A DNA stretch of 64,000 nt, from assembly GCA_963716925.1 (NCBI GenBank), contig CAVQUX010000006.1, positions 496,001-560,000 of the forward strand. The letters run 5' to 3'. The notes under the pieces were generated by a model. That model did no database searches. It was not told the DNA's origin and saw nothing but the letters and a program-made list of their open reading frames with translations. Made by a program: the position numbers and the translations under genes. How positions within the stretch are numbered: the stretch's first letter is position 1; every line of letters begins with the position of its first letter. This document shows, one piece after another, positions 1 to 9,221 of this stretch. This DNA comes from DAISKN01 sp963716925. GTDB taxonomy: Bacteria; Acidobacteriota; Vicinamibacteria; Marinacidobacterales; SMYC01.

Positions 1-295
1 TGTCCGCGGTCTCCGACGATGACCCCGAACTCGACCGGCGGCACGGGAAGCGTTCGGAAGAACTCCGGGTCGGCGAGCTTCTGCCCGGAGTCTCCCGTCC
101 ACAGCTGGAACAGGCGGTTCTGTCGAAGGGCAGAGGCGAGCTGCGCCAGTCGAGCGTGCGGGAGAGCATCACGATCCGGCCGAGTCCCTGGGCGAAATCC
201 TTCGCGGAATTCGTTGCGCACGATGACTTTTCCCAGAGAATGTCCGATGAAGCGATCGATCGCGATCCGGCCCCTCCTCAATGCGCGAACCGTGT
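1..295 (-). pseudogene. Decayed 5'-part copy of an alpha/beta hydrolase gene, cut by the window edge
   Basis: Bases 1-250 align closely with 9397-9646, the middle of the intact hydrolase at 9222-9881, in the same orientation. On the minus strand the fragment still encodes the nucleophile-elbow GHSLG region and the following RQNRLFQ and GQKLADPEFFRTLPVPP stretches. Two one-base differences put a short segment near 150-195 out of frame (a missing base near 150 and an extra base near 193), after which the frame is restored. There is no proper N-terminus, because the homology stops where the repeat unit of the neighbouring HAF array begins (about 296). The rest lies beyond base 1. It is probably a non-functional remnant of a segmental duplication. 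Confidence 0.65.
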
Positions 296-408
296 ACGCC
301 GGACCGGTCCCGCCCACGAGTGCCGTTCTCTTCGCGCACCTTTACAGGCTAATCGCGGAAAAGAATTTCCTTTCTCAGGGGTCGGTCGATAAGAAATCCG
401 ACTCCGCC

Positions 409-1563
409 TCACGGGGACAAGCCGCGCACGTGCCATAGTACGGCATGCGTCTCCCCGCTCGCTATAGTGCTGAAACCGACGATCTGACCGCGAAGATTCA
501 CCGCCATAGCAGCGCTAACGGTGCCGCCCAGAGTACCAAGGTCGATCATCCCGTTCGACGCCGTCCACAAGAAAGCATGTGCTTCGTTTCTATTCGATAA
601 AGAGCTGATTCCCACCACGTGGCCGCGGGCATTTACCGAAAGTGCTTGGGACTCTCCGCCCAGGGTACCGAGATCGATCATCCCGCCCGACTTCGTCCAC
701 GAGAACGCGTGCACTTCCGCATCTCCCGTTGTATGGCTGAAGCCGACGACCTGGCCACGGGCGTTCACCGCATAGGCTCTGCTAGAGGTGCCGCCGACGG
801 TGCCGAGGTCGATCATTCCACCTGACTGAGTCCACGAGAACGCATGCATTGGGGAACTGTCCGTATCGGGGATGACCTGGCTCTCGCCGACGACCTGGCC
901 GCGGAAGTTGACCGCCCAAGCTATGCTGAGGCGGCCGCCCAGGGTGCCGAGGTCGACCATCCCGCCCGACGGCGTCCACGAGAACGCATGCTCCGGGGGA
1001 TTGCCGGCGGGGTAGCTGCTGCCGACGACCTGGCCGCGGGCGTTCACCGCATAGGCTTCGCTGGAGACGCCGCCCAGGGTGCCAAGATCGACCATCCCGC
1101 CCGACTCCGTCCACGAGAACGCATGCCCGGACGATTCGCCGACGACCTGGCCGCGGGCGTTCACCGCAAAGGCTTTGCTGAACGTGCCGCCGAGGTCGAT
1201 CATCCCGCCCGACTTCGTCCACGAGTACGCGTGCAATTCCGCATCTCCCGTTGTAGTGCTGATGCCGACGACCTGGCCGCGGACGTTCACCGCGAAGGCT
1301 TCGCTGTGCGAGCCGCCCAGAGTGCCAAGGTCGATCATCCCGCCTGACCGCGTCCACAAAAACGCGTGCATCTCGCCGGCCGCGGTAGTGCTGTTTCCGA
1401 CGACCTGCCCGCGGATGTTCAACGCTCTGGCTTCGCTGACCGTGCCGCCTAGCGTCCCGAGATCGACCGGGACGGGTGGTGTTACGACCTGAGCGCTCCC
1501 CGCAACCGCAACGAAGAGAACCGCAACCAGGACGATCAGCCCCCCAATGTTCCTCAACCCCAT
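409..1563 (-). CDS. HAF-repeat exported protein, array copy 1
   Basis: A 384-residue exported protein of the HAF extracellular repeat family. The start is placed at 1563, giving a hydrophobic signal peptide (GLIVLVAVLFVAVAGSAQ); the upstream extension to 1614 lies in the conserved spacer. The mature part is about eight copies of a roughly 42-residue module with two conserved strands, a DLGTLGG element and an AVNxRGQVVG element, followed by HAFSWT/HAFLW. Such modules probably fold as a beta-propeller or beta-helix-like repeat; the biological role is unknown. Several modules are nearly identical to ones in copies 2 and 4, which suggests gene conversion. It ends in THAVLWHVRGLSP, where the other copies end in HVRR. 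Confidence 0.85.
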   Translation of the reverse strand: MGLRNIGGLIVLVAVLFVAVAGSAQVVTPPVPVDLGTLGGTVSEARALNIRGQVVGNSTTAAGEMHAFLWTRSGGMIDLGTLGGSHSEAFAVNVRGQVVGISTTTGDAELHAYSWTKSGGMIDLGGTFSKAFAVNARGQVVGESSGHAFSWTESGGMVDLGTLGGVSSEAYAVNARGQVVGSSYPAGNPPEHAFSWTPSGGMVDLGTLGGRLSIAWAVNFRGQVVGESQVIPDTDSSPMHAFSWTQSGGMIDLGTVGGTSSRAYAVNARGQVVGFSHTTGDAEVHAFSWTKSGGMIDLGTLGGESQALSVNARGHVVGISSLSNRNEAHAFLWTASNGMIDLGTLGGTVSAAMAVNLRGQIVGFSTIASGETHAVLWHVRGLSP

Positions 1564-1724
1564 TTCGCACCGCCTCAAAGCGGGAACCGCGGACGCCGAA
1601 CCGTCCCCGCTCACGAATGTTGTTCTGTCAGCGCCCCTCTACAGAGAATCGCGGAAAAGAACGTCTTTTTTTTCAGGTCTGTCGAGAGGAATTCGAATCT
1701 GCCTCAGCGAGATACCTGGCCGCG

Positions 1725-2882
1725 TCAGCGGCGTACGTGCCACAGTACGGCATGCGTTTCACCGCTCGCGGTAGTGCTGTAGCCGACGATCTGGCCGCGG
1801 AGATTCACCGCTTGAGCAACGCTGGACGTGCCGCCCAGCGTGCCAAGGTCGATCATCCCGCTCGACGCCGTCCACAAAAAAGCATGTGGTGCGTTTCCCG
1901 TCGGTAGAAAGCCGTAGCCCACCACGTGGCCGCGGGCGTTTACCGAAACGGGTTCGGTAGTTTGGCCGCCCAGGGTACCGAGGTCGATCATCCCGCCCGA
2001 CGGCGTCCACGAGAACGGATGGAATTCCGCATCTCCCGTTGTACTGCTGACGCCGACGACCTGGCCGCGGGCGTTCACCGCATAGGCTCTGCTACTGCTG
2101 CCGCCGAGAGTGCCGAGGTCGATGATCCCACCTGACTGGGTCCACGAGAACGCATGCATCGGGGAATCGTCCGTATCCGGGATGACCTGGCTTTCGCCGA
2201 CGACCTGGCCGCGGAAGTTCACCGCCCAAGCTATGCCGAGGCGGCCGCCCAAGGTGCCGAGATCGATCATCCCGCCCGACGGCGTCCACGAGAACGCATG
2301 CTCCGGAGGATTGCCAGCGGGGTAGCTGCGGCCGACGACCTGGCCGCGGAAATTCACCGCGGTGGCACTGCTGGAGACGCCGCCAAGGGTGCCAAGATCG
2401 ACCATCCCGCTTGACGCCGTCCACAAAAATGCATGTGAGACTCCATTCGGTAAAGTGCCATAGCCGACCACGTGGCCGCGGGCGCTTACCGCAAGGGCAG
2501 AGCTGTCATTGCCGCCCAGGGTACCCAGGTCGATCATCCCGCCCGACTTCGTCCACGAGAACGCATGTAACTCCGCGTCTCCTGTTGTCGTGCTGATGCC
2601 GACGACCTGGCCGCGGACGTTCACCGCGCCGGCATTGCTGTGCGTGCCTCCCAGGGTGCCAAGGTCGGTCATCCCGCCCCGCTTCGTCCACAAAAACGCA
2701 TGGAGCTCCCCGGCCGCGGTAGCGCTGACTCCGACGACCTGACCGCGGATGTTCAACGCACTGGCTCCGCTGAACGTGCCGCCTAACGTGCCGAGATCGA
2801 CCGGGACGGGTGGTGTTACGACCTGAGCGCTCCCCGCAACCGCAACGAAGAGAACCGCAAGCAGCATCAGCCTCGACCTCAT
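1725..2882 (-). CDS. HAF-repeat exported protein, array copy 2
   Basis: A 385-residue paralogue of its neighbours. Signal peptide is at about residues 1-20 (MLLAVLFVAVAGSAQ), then about eight HAF modules built on DLGTLGG and RGQVVG. Some modules carry RGHVVGYGxLPxG in place of RGQVVG. The block starting SYPAGNPPEHAFSW is shared with copy 1, and the VIPDTDDSPMHAFSW block with copies 1 and 4. A GAGG-like ribosome binding site lies about 8 bases upstream of the ATG. Exported and possibly surface-exposed; function unknown. Being one of four tandem copies, it may take part in recombination that shuffles modules. Confidence 0.85.
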   Translation of the reverse strand: MRSRLMLLAVLFVAVAGSAQVVTPPVPVDLGTLGGTFSGASALNIRGQVVGVSATAAGELHAFLWTKRGGMTDLGTLGGTHSNAGAVNVRGQVVGISTTTGDAELHAFSWTKSGGMIDLGTLGGNDSSALAVSARGHVVGYGTLPNGVSHAFLWTASSGMVDLGTLGGVSSSATAVNFRGQVVGRSYPAGNPPEHAFSWTPSGGMIDLGTLGGRLGIAWAVNFRGQVVGESQVIPDTDDSPMHAFSWTQSGGIIDLGTLGGSSSRAYAVNARGQVVGVSSTTGDAEFHPFSWTPSGGMIDLGTLGGQTTEPVSVNARGHVVGYGFLPTGNAPHAFLWTASSGMIDLGTLGGTSSVAQAVNLRGQIVGYSTTASGETHAVLWHVRR

Positions 2883-3044
2883 TTCGCACCGCCTCCATGC
2901 GGGGAACCGTGGACGCCGAACCGGTCCCGCCGATGAATGTTGTTCCGTCAGCGCCCATCTACAGGGAATCGCGGAAAAGAACGTCTTTTTTTCAGATCTG
3001 TCGAGAAGAAGTTCGACTCTGCCTCAGGGAGACATCTGGCCGCA

Positions 3045-4214
3045 TCATCGGCGTACGTGCCAAAGTACCGCATGAGTCTCACCGCTCGCGGTAGTGCTGT
3101 TGCCGACGATCTGGCCGCGGGCGCTTACCGCCTGAGCCACGCTGAAGGTGCCGCCGAGGGTACCGAGGTCGGTCATCCCGCTCGACGCCGTCCACAAAAA
3201 TGCATGGGTCTCTCCGGCCGCGGTAACGCTGTAGCCGACGATCTGGCCGCGCGCGTTTACCGCTTGAGCAACGCTGAGGGTGCCGCCTAGGGTACCAAGG
3301 TCGATCATCCCGCTCGACGCCGTCCACGAGAACGCATGAAAATGCGCATCTCGGGTTGGAGTGCTGATGCCGACGACTTGACCGCGGAAATTCACCGCGT
3401 GAGCACGGCTGGATTTGCCGCCGAGGGTACCGATGTCGATCATCCCACCTGACTGGGTCCAAGAGTACGCATGGGGGAAGTCGTCTTCCTCGCCGCCCAA
3501 GTTTCTAAAGCTGCTGCCGACGACCTGGCCACGGAAGTTTACCGCGCTGGCTCCGGTGGAGCCGCCCAGCGTGCCGAGATCGATCATCCCGCCCGACTGT
3601 GTCCACGAGAACGCATGGGTCTCGGCGTTGCCCGTGATGTAGCTGTTGCCGACGACCTGGCCGCGGAAACTCACCGCGCCGGCACAGCTGGAGTTGCCGC
3701 CGAGGGTACCAAGATCGATCATCCCGCCCGACTGTGTCCACGAGAACGCTACCTGAGTAGTTCCGGTTGCATCTCTACAGCCGACGACCTGACCGCGGGC
3801 ATTCACCGCCAAGGCCTCGCTGCGTGCGCCTCCCAGAATGCCAACGTCGGTCATCCCGCTCGACTGTGTCCACGAGAACGCATGCAATTCCGCATCTCCC
3901 GTTGTAGTGCTGCTGCCGACGACCTGGCCGCGTGCGTTCACCGCGAAGGCATCGCTTCTAGTGCCTCCCAGGGTGCCAAGGTCGGTCATCCCGCCCGACG
4001 CCGTCCACAAGAACGCATGGGCTTCACCGGCCGTGGTATGACTGTAGCCGACGACCTGACCGCGGATGTTCAACGCTCTGGCTTCGCTGAACGTGCCGCC
4101 TAGCGTGCCCAGATCGACAGGCACCGGTGGTGTTGCGACCTGGGCGCTGCCCGCAACTGCAACGAAGAGAACCGCAAGCAGGACGATCAGCCCCCCAATG
4201 TTCCTCAACCTCAT
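3045..4214 (-). CDS. HAF-repeat exported protein, array copy 3 (most diverged)
   Basis: A 389-residue exported repeat protein. The start at 4214 gives a signal peptide (GLIVLLAVLFVAVAGSAQ) matching copy 1 in sequence and position. It has about eight HAF modules, but with inserts not shared by the other copies, such as an acidic RNLGGEEDDFPHAYSW module and a SSCAGAVSFRGQVVG module. The two C-terminal modules read HAFLWTASSGM. Copy 3 therefore looks like the least homogenised member of the array. Secreted or envelope-associated; ligand or partner unknown. Confidence 0.84.
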   Translation of the reverse strand: MRLRNIGGLIVLLAVLFVAVAGSAQVATPPVPVDLGTLGGTFSEARALNIRGQVVGYSHTTAGEAHAFLWTASGGMTDLGTLGGTRSDAFAVNARGQVVGSSTTTGDAELHAFSWTQSSGMTDVGILGGARSEALAVNARGQVVGCRDATGTTQVAFSWTQSGGMIDLGTLGGNSSCAGAVSFRGQVVGNSYITGNAETHAFSWTQSGGMIDLGTLGGSTGASAVNFRGQVVGSSFRNLGGEEDDFPHAYSWTQSGGMIDIGTLGGKSSRAHAVNFRGQVVGISTPTRDAHFHAFSWTASSGMIDLGTLGGTLSVAQAVNARGQIVGYSVTAAGETHAFLWTASSGMTDLGTLGGTFSVAQAVSARGQIVGNSTTASGETHAVLWHVRR

Positions 4215-4379
4215 TTCGCACCGCCTCAATGCGGGAACCGTGGACGCCGAAACCGGTCCCGCTGACGAATGTTGTTCTGTCAGCGCCCCTCTACAGGGAA
4301 TCGCGGAAAAAGGACGTCCTTTTTTTCAGGTCTGTCGAGAAGCAGTTCGACTCTGCCCCAAGGGAGAGACCTGGCCGCA

Positions 4380-5540
4380 TCAGCGGCGTACGTGCCACAG
4401 TACGGCATGCGTCTCACCGCTCGCTGTAGTGCTGAAACCGACGATCTGACCGCGGAGATTCACCGCGTAAGCAACGCTGACGGTGCCGCCGAGGGTACCA
4501 AGGTCGATCATCCCGCTCGACGGCGTCCACAAGAAAGCATGTGTTTCGGTTCCATTCGATAGAGAGCTGGAGCCCACCACGTGGCCGCGGGCGTTTACCG
4601 ACAAGGCTTGGGCAGATTGGCCGCCCAGGGTACCGAGGTCGATCATCCCGCCGGACTGCGTCCACGAAAACGGATGAACTCCCGCATCTCCCGTTGTATG
4701 GCTGAAGCCGACGACCTGGCCGCGCGCGTTCACCGCATAGGCTCTGCTAGAGGTGCCGCCGACGGTGCCGAGGTCGATCATTCCAGCTGACTGGGTCCAC
4801 GAGAACGCACGCATTGGGGAACCGTCGTTATCGGGGATGGCCTGGCTCTCGCCGACGACCTGGCCGCGGAAGTTGACCGCCCAAGCTATGCTGTTGCGGC
4901 CGCCGAGCGTGCCGAGATCGATCATCCCACCCGACTGCGTCCACGAGAACGCATGCTCATAGGGATTGGGGCCGGTGGCGTAGCTGCGTCCGACGACCTG
5001 GCTGCGGAAACTCACCGCGGTGGCTTGGCTGGAGGGGCCGCCCAGGGTGCCAAGATCGACCATCCCGCCCGACTCCGTCCACAAAAATGCATGTCGGAGT
5101 CCATTCGGTAAAGCGCCCTCGCCGACCACGTGGCCGCGGGCGCTTACCGCAAGGGCAGAGCCGTAATCGCCGCCCAAGGCACCGAGGTCGATCATCCCGG
5201 CCGACTTCGTCCACGAGAACGCATGCACATCCGCATCTCCCGTTGTAGTGCTGAGGCCGACGACCTGGCCGCGGACGTTCACCGCGAAGGCTTCGCTGTG
5301 CGAGCCGCCCAGAGTGCCAAGGTCGATCATCCCGCCGGACCGCGTCCAGGAGAACGCATGGATCTCGCCAGCCGCGGTAGCGCTGACTCCGACGACCTGC
5401 CCGCGGATGTTCAACGCTCTGGCTTCGCAGATCGTGCCGCCTAGCGTGCCGAGATCGACCGGGACGGGTGGTGTTGCGACCTGAGCGCTCCCCGCAACCG
5501 CAACGAAGAGAACCACAAGCAGGATCAGCCTCAACCTCAT
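4380..5540 (-). CDS. HAF-repeat exported protein, array copy 4
   Basis: A 386-residue HAF protein. The open frame extends upstream to 5969, but that part is an antisense shadow of the kinase gene. The start at 5540 aligns exactly with the other three copies and yields the signal peptide MRLRLILLVVLFVAVAGSAQ. Its modules mix those of copies 1 and 2: SSRAYAVNARGQVVGFSHTTGDA is shared with copy 1, and an RGHVVGEGALPNG module resembles copy 2. It is the first array member downstream of the kinase gene, 134 bases away, so read-through from the sigma/kinase operon is possible. Confidence 0.84.
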   Translation of the reverse strand: MRLRLILLVVLFVAVAGSAQVATPPVPVDLGTLGGTICEARALNIRGQVVGVSATAAGEIHAFSWTRSGGMIDLGTLGGSHSEAFAVNVRGQVVGLSTTTGDADVHAFSWTKSAGMIDLGALGGDYGSALAVSARGHVVGEGALPNGLRHAFLWTESGGMVDLGTLGGPSSQATAVSFRSQVVGRSYATGPNPYEHAFSWTQSGGMIDLGTLGGRNSIAWAVNFRGQVVGESQAIPDNDGSPMRAFSWTQSAGMIDLGTVGGTSSRAYAVNARGQVVGFSHTTGDAGVHPFSWTQSGGMIDLGTLGGQSAQALSVNARGHVVGSSSLSNGTETHAFLWTPSSGMIDLGTLGGTVSVAYAVNLRGQIVGFSTTASGETHAVLWHVRR

Positions 5541-5673
5541 TTCGCACCGCCTCACTGCGGGAACCATGGACGCCGAACCGTTCCCGCTGACGAATGTTGT
5601 TCTCTCAGCGCCCCCTACAGGGAATCGCGCAGAAGGGCGTCCATTTTTTCCAGACCCGCGGGAATTTTTTTGG

Positions 5674-8271
5674 CTACCGCACGGGCGGGCAGCGTGCGAG
5701 CCAGCCCGAAAGGCGGTCGAGCTCGTTCGCCCCCCCTGGGTGCAGCTCTCCCTTGGCGCGAAGCCCGAGCCAGAACGTCCGGACGCGCTCCAGGGCCTCG
5801 CATCCCTCGGCGATACTCTCACTCGTCCCCTGCGAAACGAGCGCGCGGCCGAGCCCGTACTCCGCCACGGCTGCCTCCAGCCCGGCGTATTTGTACTGGG
5901 GATCCTCTTCGACCGCCTGGGTGGCCAAGCGGAGCGCTTGGCGGAAGCGACGGGCGCTCCCGCGCGCATCGCGAGCCTTCAGCAGCACGTCACCGAGCGC
6001 GTTCGCGGCTACGACGAGCGCCATCTGGCTCCAGCGGTCGTGCGGATCCCGGCCCCACGCTTCCTCAGCCACCTCCAAGGCATGTTCTCGGACCAGGACC
6101 GCGCCGGGCACGTCGCCCAAACGCCAGAGGTACTCGCTTTCTCCGTTTAGAGCGAAGAGCAGGATCCGGGTCTTCTGGGCGTCGAGAGGATCCTCGCGGA
6201 GCCCGGCCTCCAGCAGGCCCCGGGCCTGCCGCGTCCGCTCGAGGGCTTCGCCGTAGCGCTCTTGACGAGCCAGGGCCACCGCGAGCTCGTACGAGGCGGC
6301 CGCCAGTCCGGAGCGCGATGCGGCGTCTTCCGGTTGCGCACGCCAGGCGGCCTCGGCTTCCGTCTGGGCCTTACTCGCCCAGTGGAGCGCGTCATCGCGC
6401 CTGCCCTGGAAAGTCTGCACTTCGGCCAGCCGCTGGTAGACGCTCGCCAGGTGTCGGTGGGCGTCGGCGGGAGCGCCCTCGCCGACCAGTGCCTCGAGGC
6501 GCGAAGCCGCGGACAGGAAGGACCGCTCCGCCAGTGCGGGCTCCCCAGTGACTCTCTGTAGAGCGCCCAGCTCGAACTCGATGAGTGCGAGCCCGAGCAC
6601 ATCCGGCGATTCGACGGGGCTTCGGGCGGCCAGGGACTGACGAATGGTCAGAGCCTTGCCGTAGCTATCGAGAGCGCCCTCTGTATCACCGAGGTTGGCG
6701 CCAACACCGCCGCCCTGGACCTGCGCGATGCGCTGGTAGGCGTCGGCCAGCTCGCGTCTGAGCGCGAGGTCGTCGCGGGCCTCGCCTGCAAGCCGGTCGA
6801 GGTACTCGAGCGCTCGCGTGACCAGCAAGCGACGCGCTTCCGTCGCGCCGGGCAGGTTGGCGATCGCATCGTGCAGCTCGTAGATGACCGAGTTCGCCAA
6901 CCGGCGAACGTCCTGGAAGCGCGCCTCGGCCTTTCTGCGCTCGGCCTCGGCCACCCGCGCCTGCCGCACGGCGACTCCGAGGCCCGTCACCAAACTCAGC
7001 ACCACCATGGCTGCCGCAGCCACTCCCGCCCGGTGCCTCCGCAGGAACTTCGCCGCCCGGTAGGCGCGTCGATCGGCCCGCGCCCGGACCGGGAACCCGT
7101 CCAGATGTCGACGAACGTCCTCGCCCAGCTCGGCCGCGGTCGCATAGCGTCCCGCCGGATCCCTGCGGAGCGCCTTGAGCACGATGTTGTCGAGGTCGCC
7201 CCGCAGTCCCTTACGCAGCTTTCCGGGAGCCGCCTGCCGCCGCGCGCTGACGTCCGCGGGCGTGATGCTCGGCATCGCGCTTCCGTCCCGCGCGGTGACT
7301 TTCTCCGTGCGAATCAGGGCCGTGGACGGCGGGACCAACGCCTGCTCGAAGATCGCCCGCTCGATCTCCGCTGCGGTCCTGCCACTCACCCGGTAGGGAC
7401 GGTGGCCCGAGAGCAACTCATAGAGGATCACGCCCAGCGAATACACGTCGCTGGCCGTGGTTACCCGCTCGCCGCGCACCTGCTCCGGGCTCGCGTAGTC
7501 GGGGGTCATGAGGCGAATCACCGACGCCGTCTCGTCCACCCCGTCGCCTTCGAACGTGGGACTCAGAAGCTTCGCGATCCCGAAGTCGAGGAGCTTCGGA
7601 TTTCCCTCGGCTGTGACGATGACGTTCGACGGCTTGAGGTCGCGGTGGACCACCAAGCTCTGATGCGCGTACTGGACCGCCTCGCAAACGCGCAGGAAGA
7701 GTAGGAGGCGGACCGGGATCGGGAGCCGACGCGCATCGCAATAGGTGAGCAGATCCTCGCCATCCACGTACTCCATCACGAAGTACGGAAGCCCTTCGTC
7801 GGTCGTCCCACCATCGTAGAGGCGCGCGATCCCGGGATGCTCCAGTCCCGCGAGGATCCGCCGTTCCTGACGGAACCGGCGCACCACGAACGCGGTGTCC
7901 ATCCCCTGCCGGACGACTTTGATCGCGACTTCTTGGCGCAGCCCTGGCTCATCGCGCTCCGCGACGTACACCGTTCCCATCCCGCCCCGGCCCAGCTCGC
8001 GCAGGATGACGTAGTGTCCGATGCGGGGCGGCGGGAGCGCGTCGTCACGCAGGGCGCCATCGCCGCGTTCGGCGGGGTCGAACTCGCTCGCGGGCGGCGA
8101 GTCGAGCACCCCGGGCGCACTGGCGTGGGCGCGCAGCATTCGCTCCACGGCCTCCCGCAGCTCAGCATCACCCGCACAGGCCGCATCCAGAAGCTCTCCC
8201 TGTTCGGACGGCTCAAGCTCGAACGCTCTCTGGAAGACCGCCTTCACTTGATCCCAGCGCGGCGATTTCAT
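5674..8271 (-). CDS. Transmembrane Ser/Thr protein kinase with C-terminal TPR-like region
   Basis: An 865-residue Hanks-type kinase. A short helical N-terminal region (1-80) precedes the kinase domain (about 86-400): glycine loop GRGGMGTVY at 94-102, catalytic lysine in VAIK at 118, HRDLKPSN at 209-216, DFG at 229-231, and an APE-like SPEQ in the activation segment. A single membrane helix lies at about 414-434, followed by an external or periplasmic helical repeat region of about 400 residues resembling TPRs. It starts 13 bases after the ECF sigma gene stops, so the two are almost certainly co-transcribed. Sigma/kinase pairs of this kind are frequent in Acidobacteriota, where the kinase is thought to control the sigma factor. 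Confidence 0.93.
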   Translation of the reverse strand: MKSPRWDQVKAVFQRAFELEPSEQGELLDAACAGDAELREAVERMLRAHASAPGVLDSPPASEFDPAERGDGALRDDALPPPRIGHYVILRELGRGGMGTVYVAERDEPGLRQEVAIKVVRQGMDTAFVVRRFRQERRILAGLEHPGIARLYDGGTTDEGLPYFVMEYVDGEDLLTYCDARRLPIPVRLLLFLRVCEAVQYAHQSLVVHRDLKPSNVIVTAEGNPKLLDFGIAKLLSPTFEGDGVDETASVIRLMTPDYASPEQVRGERVTTASDVYSLGVILYELLSGHRPYRVSGRTAAEIERAIFEQALVPPSTALIRTEKVTARDGSAMPSITPADVSARRQAAPGKLRKGLRGDLDNIVLKALRRDPAGRYATAAELGEDVRRHLDGFPVRARADRRAYRAAKFLRRHRAGVAAAAMVVLSLVTGLGVAVRQARVAEAERRKAEARFQDVRRLANSVIYELHDAIANLPGATEARRLLVTRALEYLDRLAGEARDDLALRRELADAYQRIAQVQGGGVGANLGDTEGALDSYGKALTIRQSLAARSPVESPDVLGLALIEFELGALQRVTGEPALAERSFLSAASRLEALVGEGAPADAHRHLASVYQRLAEVQTFQGRRDDALHWASKAQTEAEAAWRAQPEDAASRSGLAAASYELAVALARQERYGEALERTRQARGLLEAGLREDPLDAQKTRILLFALNGESEYLWRLGDVPGAVLVREHALEVAEEAWGRDPHDRWSQMALVVAANALGDVLLKARDARGSARRFRQALRLATQAVEEDPQYKYAGLEAAVAEYGLGRALVSQGTSESIAEGCEALERVRTFWLGLRAKGELHPGGANELDRLSGWLARCPPVR

Positions 8272-8284
8272 TGGCTGCTCGGTA

Positions 8285-8851
8285 CTAGCCGGTGCTGAGC
8301 GAGTCGTAGAGCCACGCGCGGGCTGTGTTCCAGTCGCGCCACGCGCTCGTGGTCGAGATACGGAGGACTTCGGCGATCTCTTCGAAAGTCAGCCCTCCGA
8401 AGAAGCGCAGTTCCACCACCCGGCTCAGATGAGCGTCGAATCCTCCGAGCCGTGTCAGCGCCTCGTCGAGCGCCAAAAGCCCGCCGTCGGGCGCTATGCC
8501 CGGCTCGGTCACGTCGTTCAGCGAGAGATTGGGCGCCCCCGATCCCCGCTTCGACGCGCGCCGCTTGCGCGCCTCGTCGAGGAGCACGCGCCGCATCACG
8601 GTGGCCGCCAGGCCAAAGAAATGAGCCCGGTTCTCCGGCCGGGAGCGGTTCTGGTCGACCAGACGAAGATAGGCCTCGTGGACGAGCGCCGTAGTGCCGA
8701 TGGTGCCGCCGGGCCGCTCCCGTCTCCGCTGCGCGTGGGCCAGCCGACGGAGGTTCTCGTAGACCAGAGGAAGCAACTGATCGAGGGCGTCCCGATCTCC
8801 CCCGCTCCAGGCGACGAGGAGAACGGTGAGGTCCTCCGCAGGCTCTGCCAT
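8285..8851 (-). CDS. ECF-type RNA polymerase sigma factor, kinase-linked
   Basis: A 188-residue sigma factor. The start at 8851 (MAEPAEDLTVLL) is preferred to the upstream methionine at 8920 because the family begins with this region-2 helix. Region 2 is at about 10-95, with GTTALVHEAYLRL and the RAHFFGLAATVMRRVLLDEAR segment typical of the TIGR02999-like family. Region 4 follows at about 125-180, with a helix-turn-helix around LTFEEIAEVLRISTTSAWRDW. No anti-sigma gene is adjacent; the kinase immediately downstream is the likely regulator. Target promoters are unknown; the HAF array downstream is a plausible target. Confidence 0.92.
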   Translation of the reverse strand: MAEPAEDLTVLLVAWSGGDRDALDQLLPLVYENLRRLAHAQRRRERPGGTIGTTALVHEAYLRLVDQNRSRPENRAHFFGLAATVMRRVLLDEARKRRASKRGSGAPNLSLNDVTEPGIAPDGGLLALDEALTRLGGFDAHLSRVVELRFFGGLTFEEIAEVLRISTTSAWRDWNTARAWLYDSLSTG

Positions 8852-9221
8852 GGTCCAATCCGGGGAGATTCTATAGCTTCCGTTGTCGCGCCGCTCCGGT
8901 CCGACTTGAAGCGCTGCCATGGATCGAAAGGATAGGGAATTTCATCCTTCGCGGACGAGTGGGGAGGGCGCAGGGGTGGGTTTGAGTGAGTAGGTGAGTT
9001 CGTCATCGAGTCCGGAGGGAGGGAAGGGGCCCCGGATGCCGACAAGGAGCTCGCCAGTATCGGGTGCCGGCACGGCAAGCACGGGCCGATTGACCGTCGG
9101 CGTCGCCGAGAAGCGCGGGATCCCCGCGGTCACCGTCGAGCTCGACGGGGGGCTCGTCGACCAGAGGCCTTGACGAGAAACGTCGTCGAGCCGGGGGACT
9201 ACGGATACAAGGTGGGCGAGC
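8852..9221. other. 370-base gap without a convincing gene
   Basis: It lies upstream of the sigma gene and downstream of the hydrolase gene, so it should hold the sigma/kinase promoter near 8852-8930. A 63-codon minus-strand frame (8942-9133) is open, but its composition and proline-rich C-terminus give no family signal. I see no tRNA, clear terminator or repeat. Confidence 0.5.

Larger units (their letters stand above)
296..5660 (-). repeat. Tandem array of about 1.32-kb units, each a HAF-protein gene plus a conserved leader
   Basis: Four genes of near-identical architecture follow head to tail, with stop codons at 409, 1725, 3045 and 4380, a period of 1316-1335 bases. The spacers (1564-1724, 2883-3044, 4215-4379, 5541-5660) are themselves conserved: each has a GAGGCGGTGCGAAATG-type start region, a segment related to the accgttcccgctgacgaatg stretch, and a poly-T block on the plus strand. 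A fifth, more diverged spacer lies at about 296-408 and is fused to the hydrolase remnant, so the array once extended further or recombined here. The unit looks like a product of serial unequal crossing-over. Confidence 0.85.

Noticed and set aside
296..5660. Regular short repeats that might suggest a CRISPR array
   Set aside because: The repeats are protein-coding HAF modules with spacers that also encode the repeat fold; no repeat-spacer pattern or cas gene is present.
5640..5673. T-rich/CCCGCGGG element after the kinase gene as a terminator
   Set aside because: The palindrome has no loop and the T runs lie on both sides without a proper stem, so I do not call it a terminator.
5541..5969. 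143-residue N-terminal extension of HAF copy 4
   Set aside because: It is antisense to the kinase 3' end and lacks homology to the other three copies; the signal peptide begins at 5540.
8942..9133. 63-codon minus-strand reading frame upstream of the sigma gene
   Set aside because: No recognisable domain, poor codon pattern and a proline-rich end; treated as non-coding.
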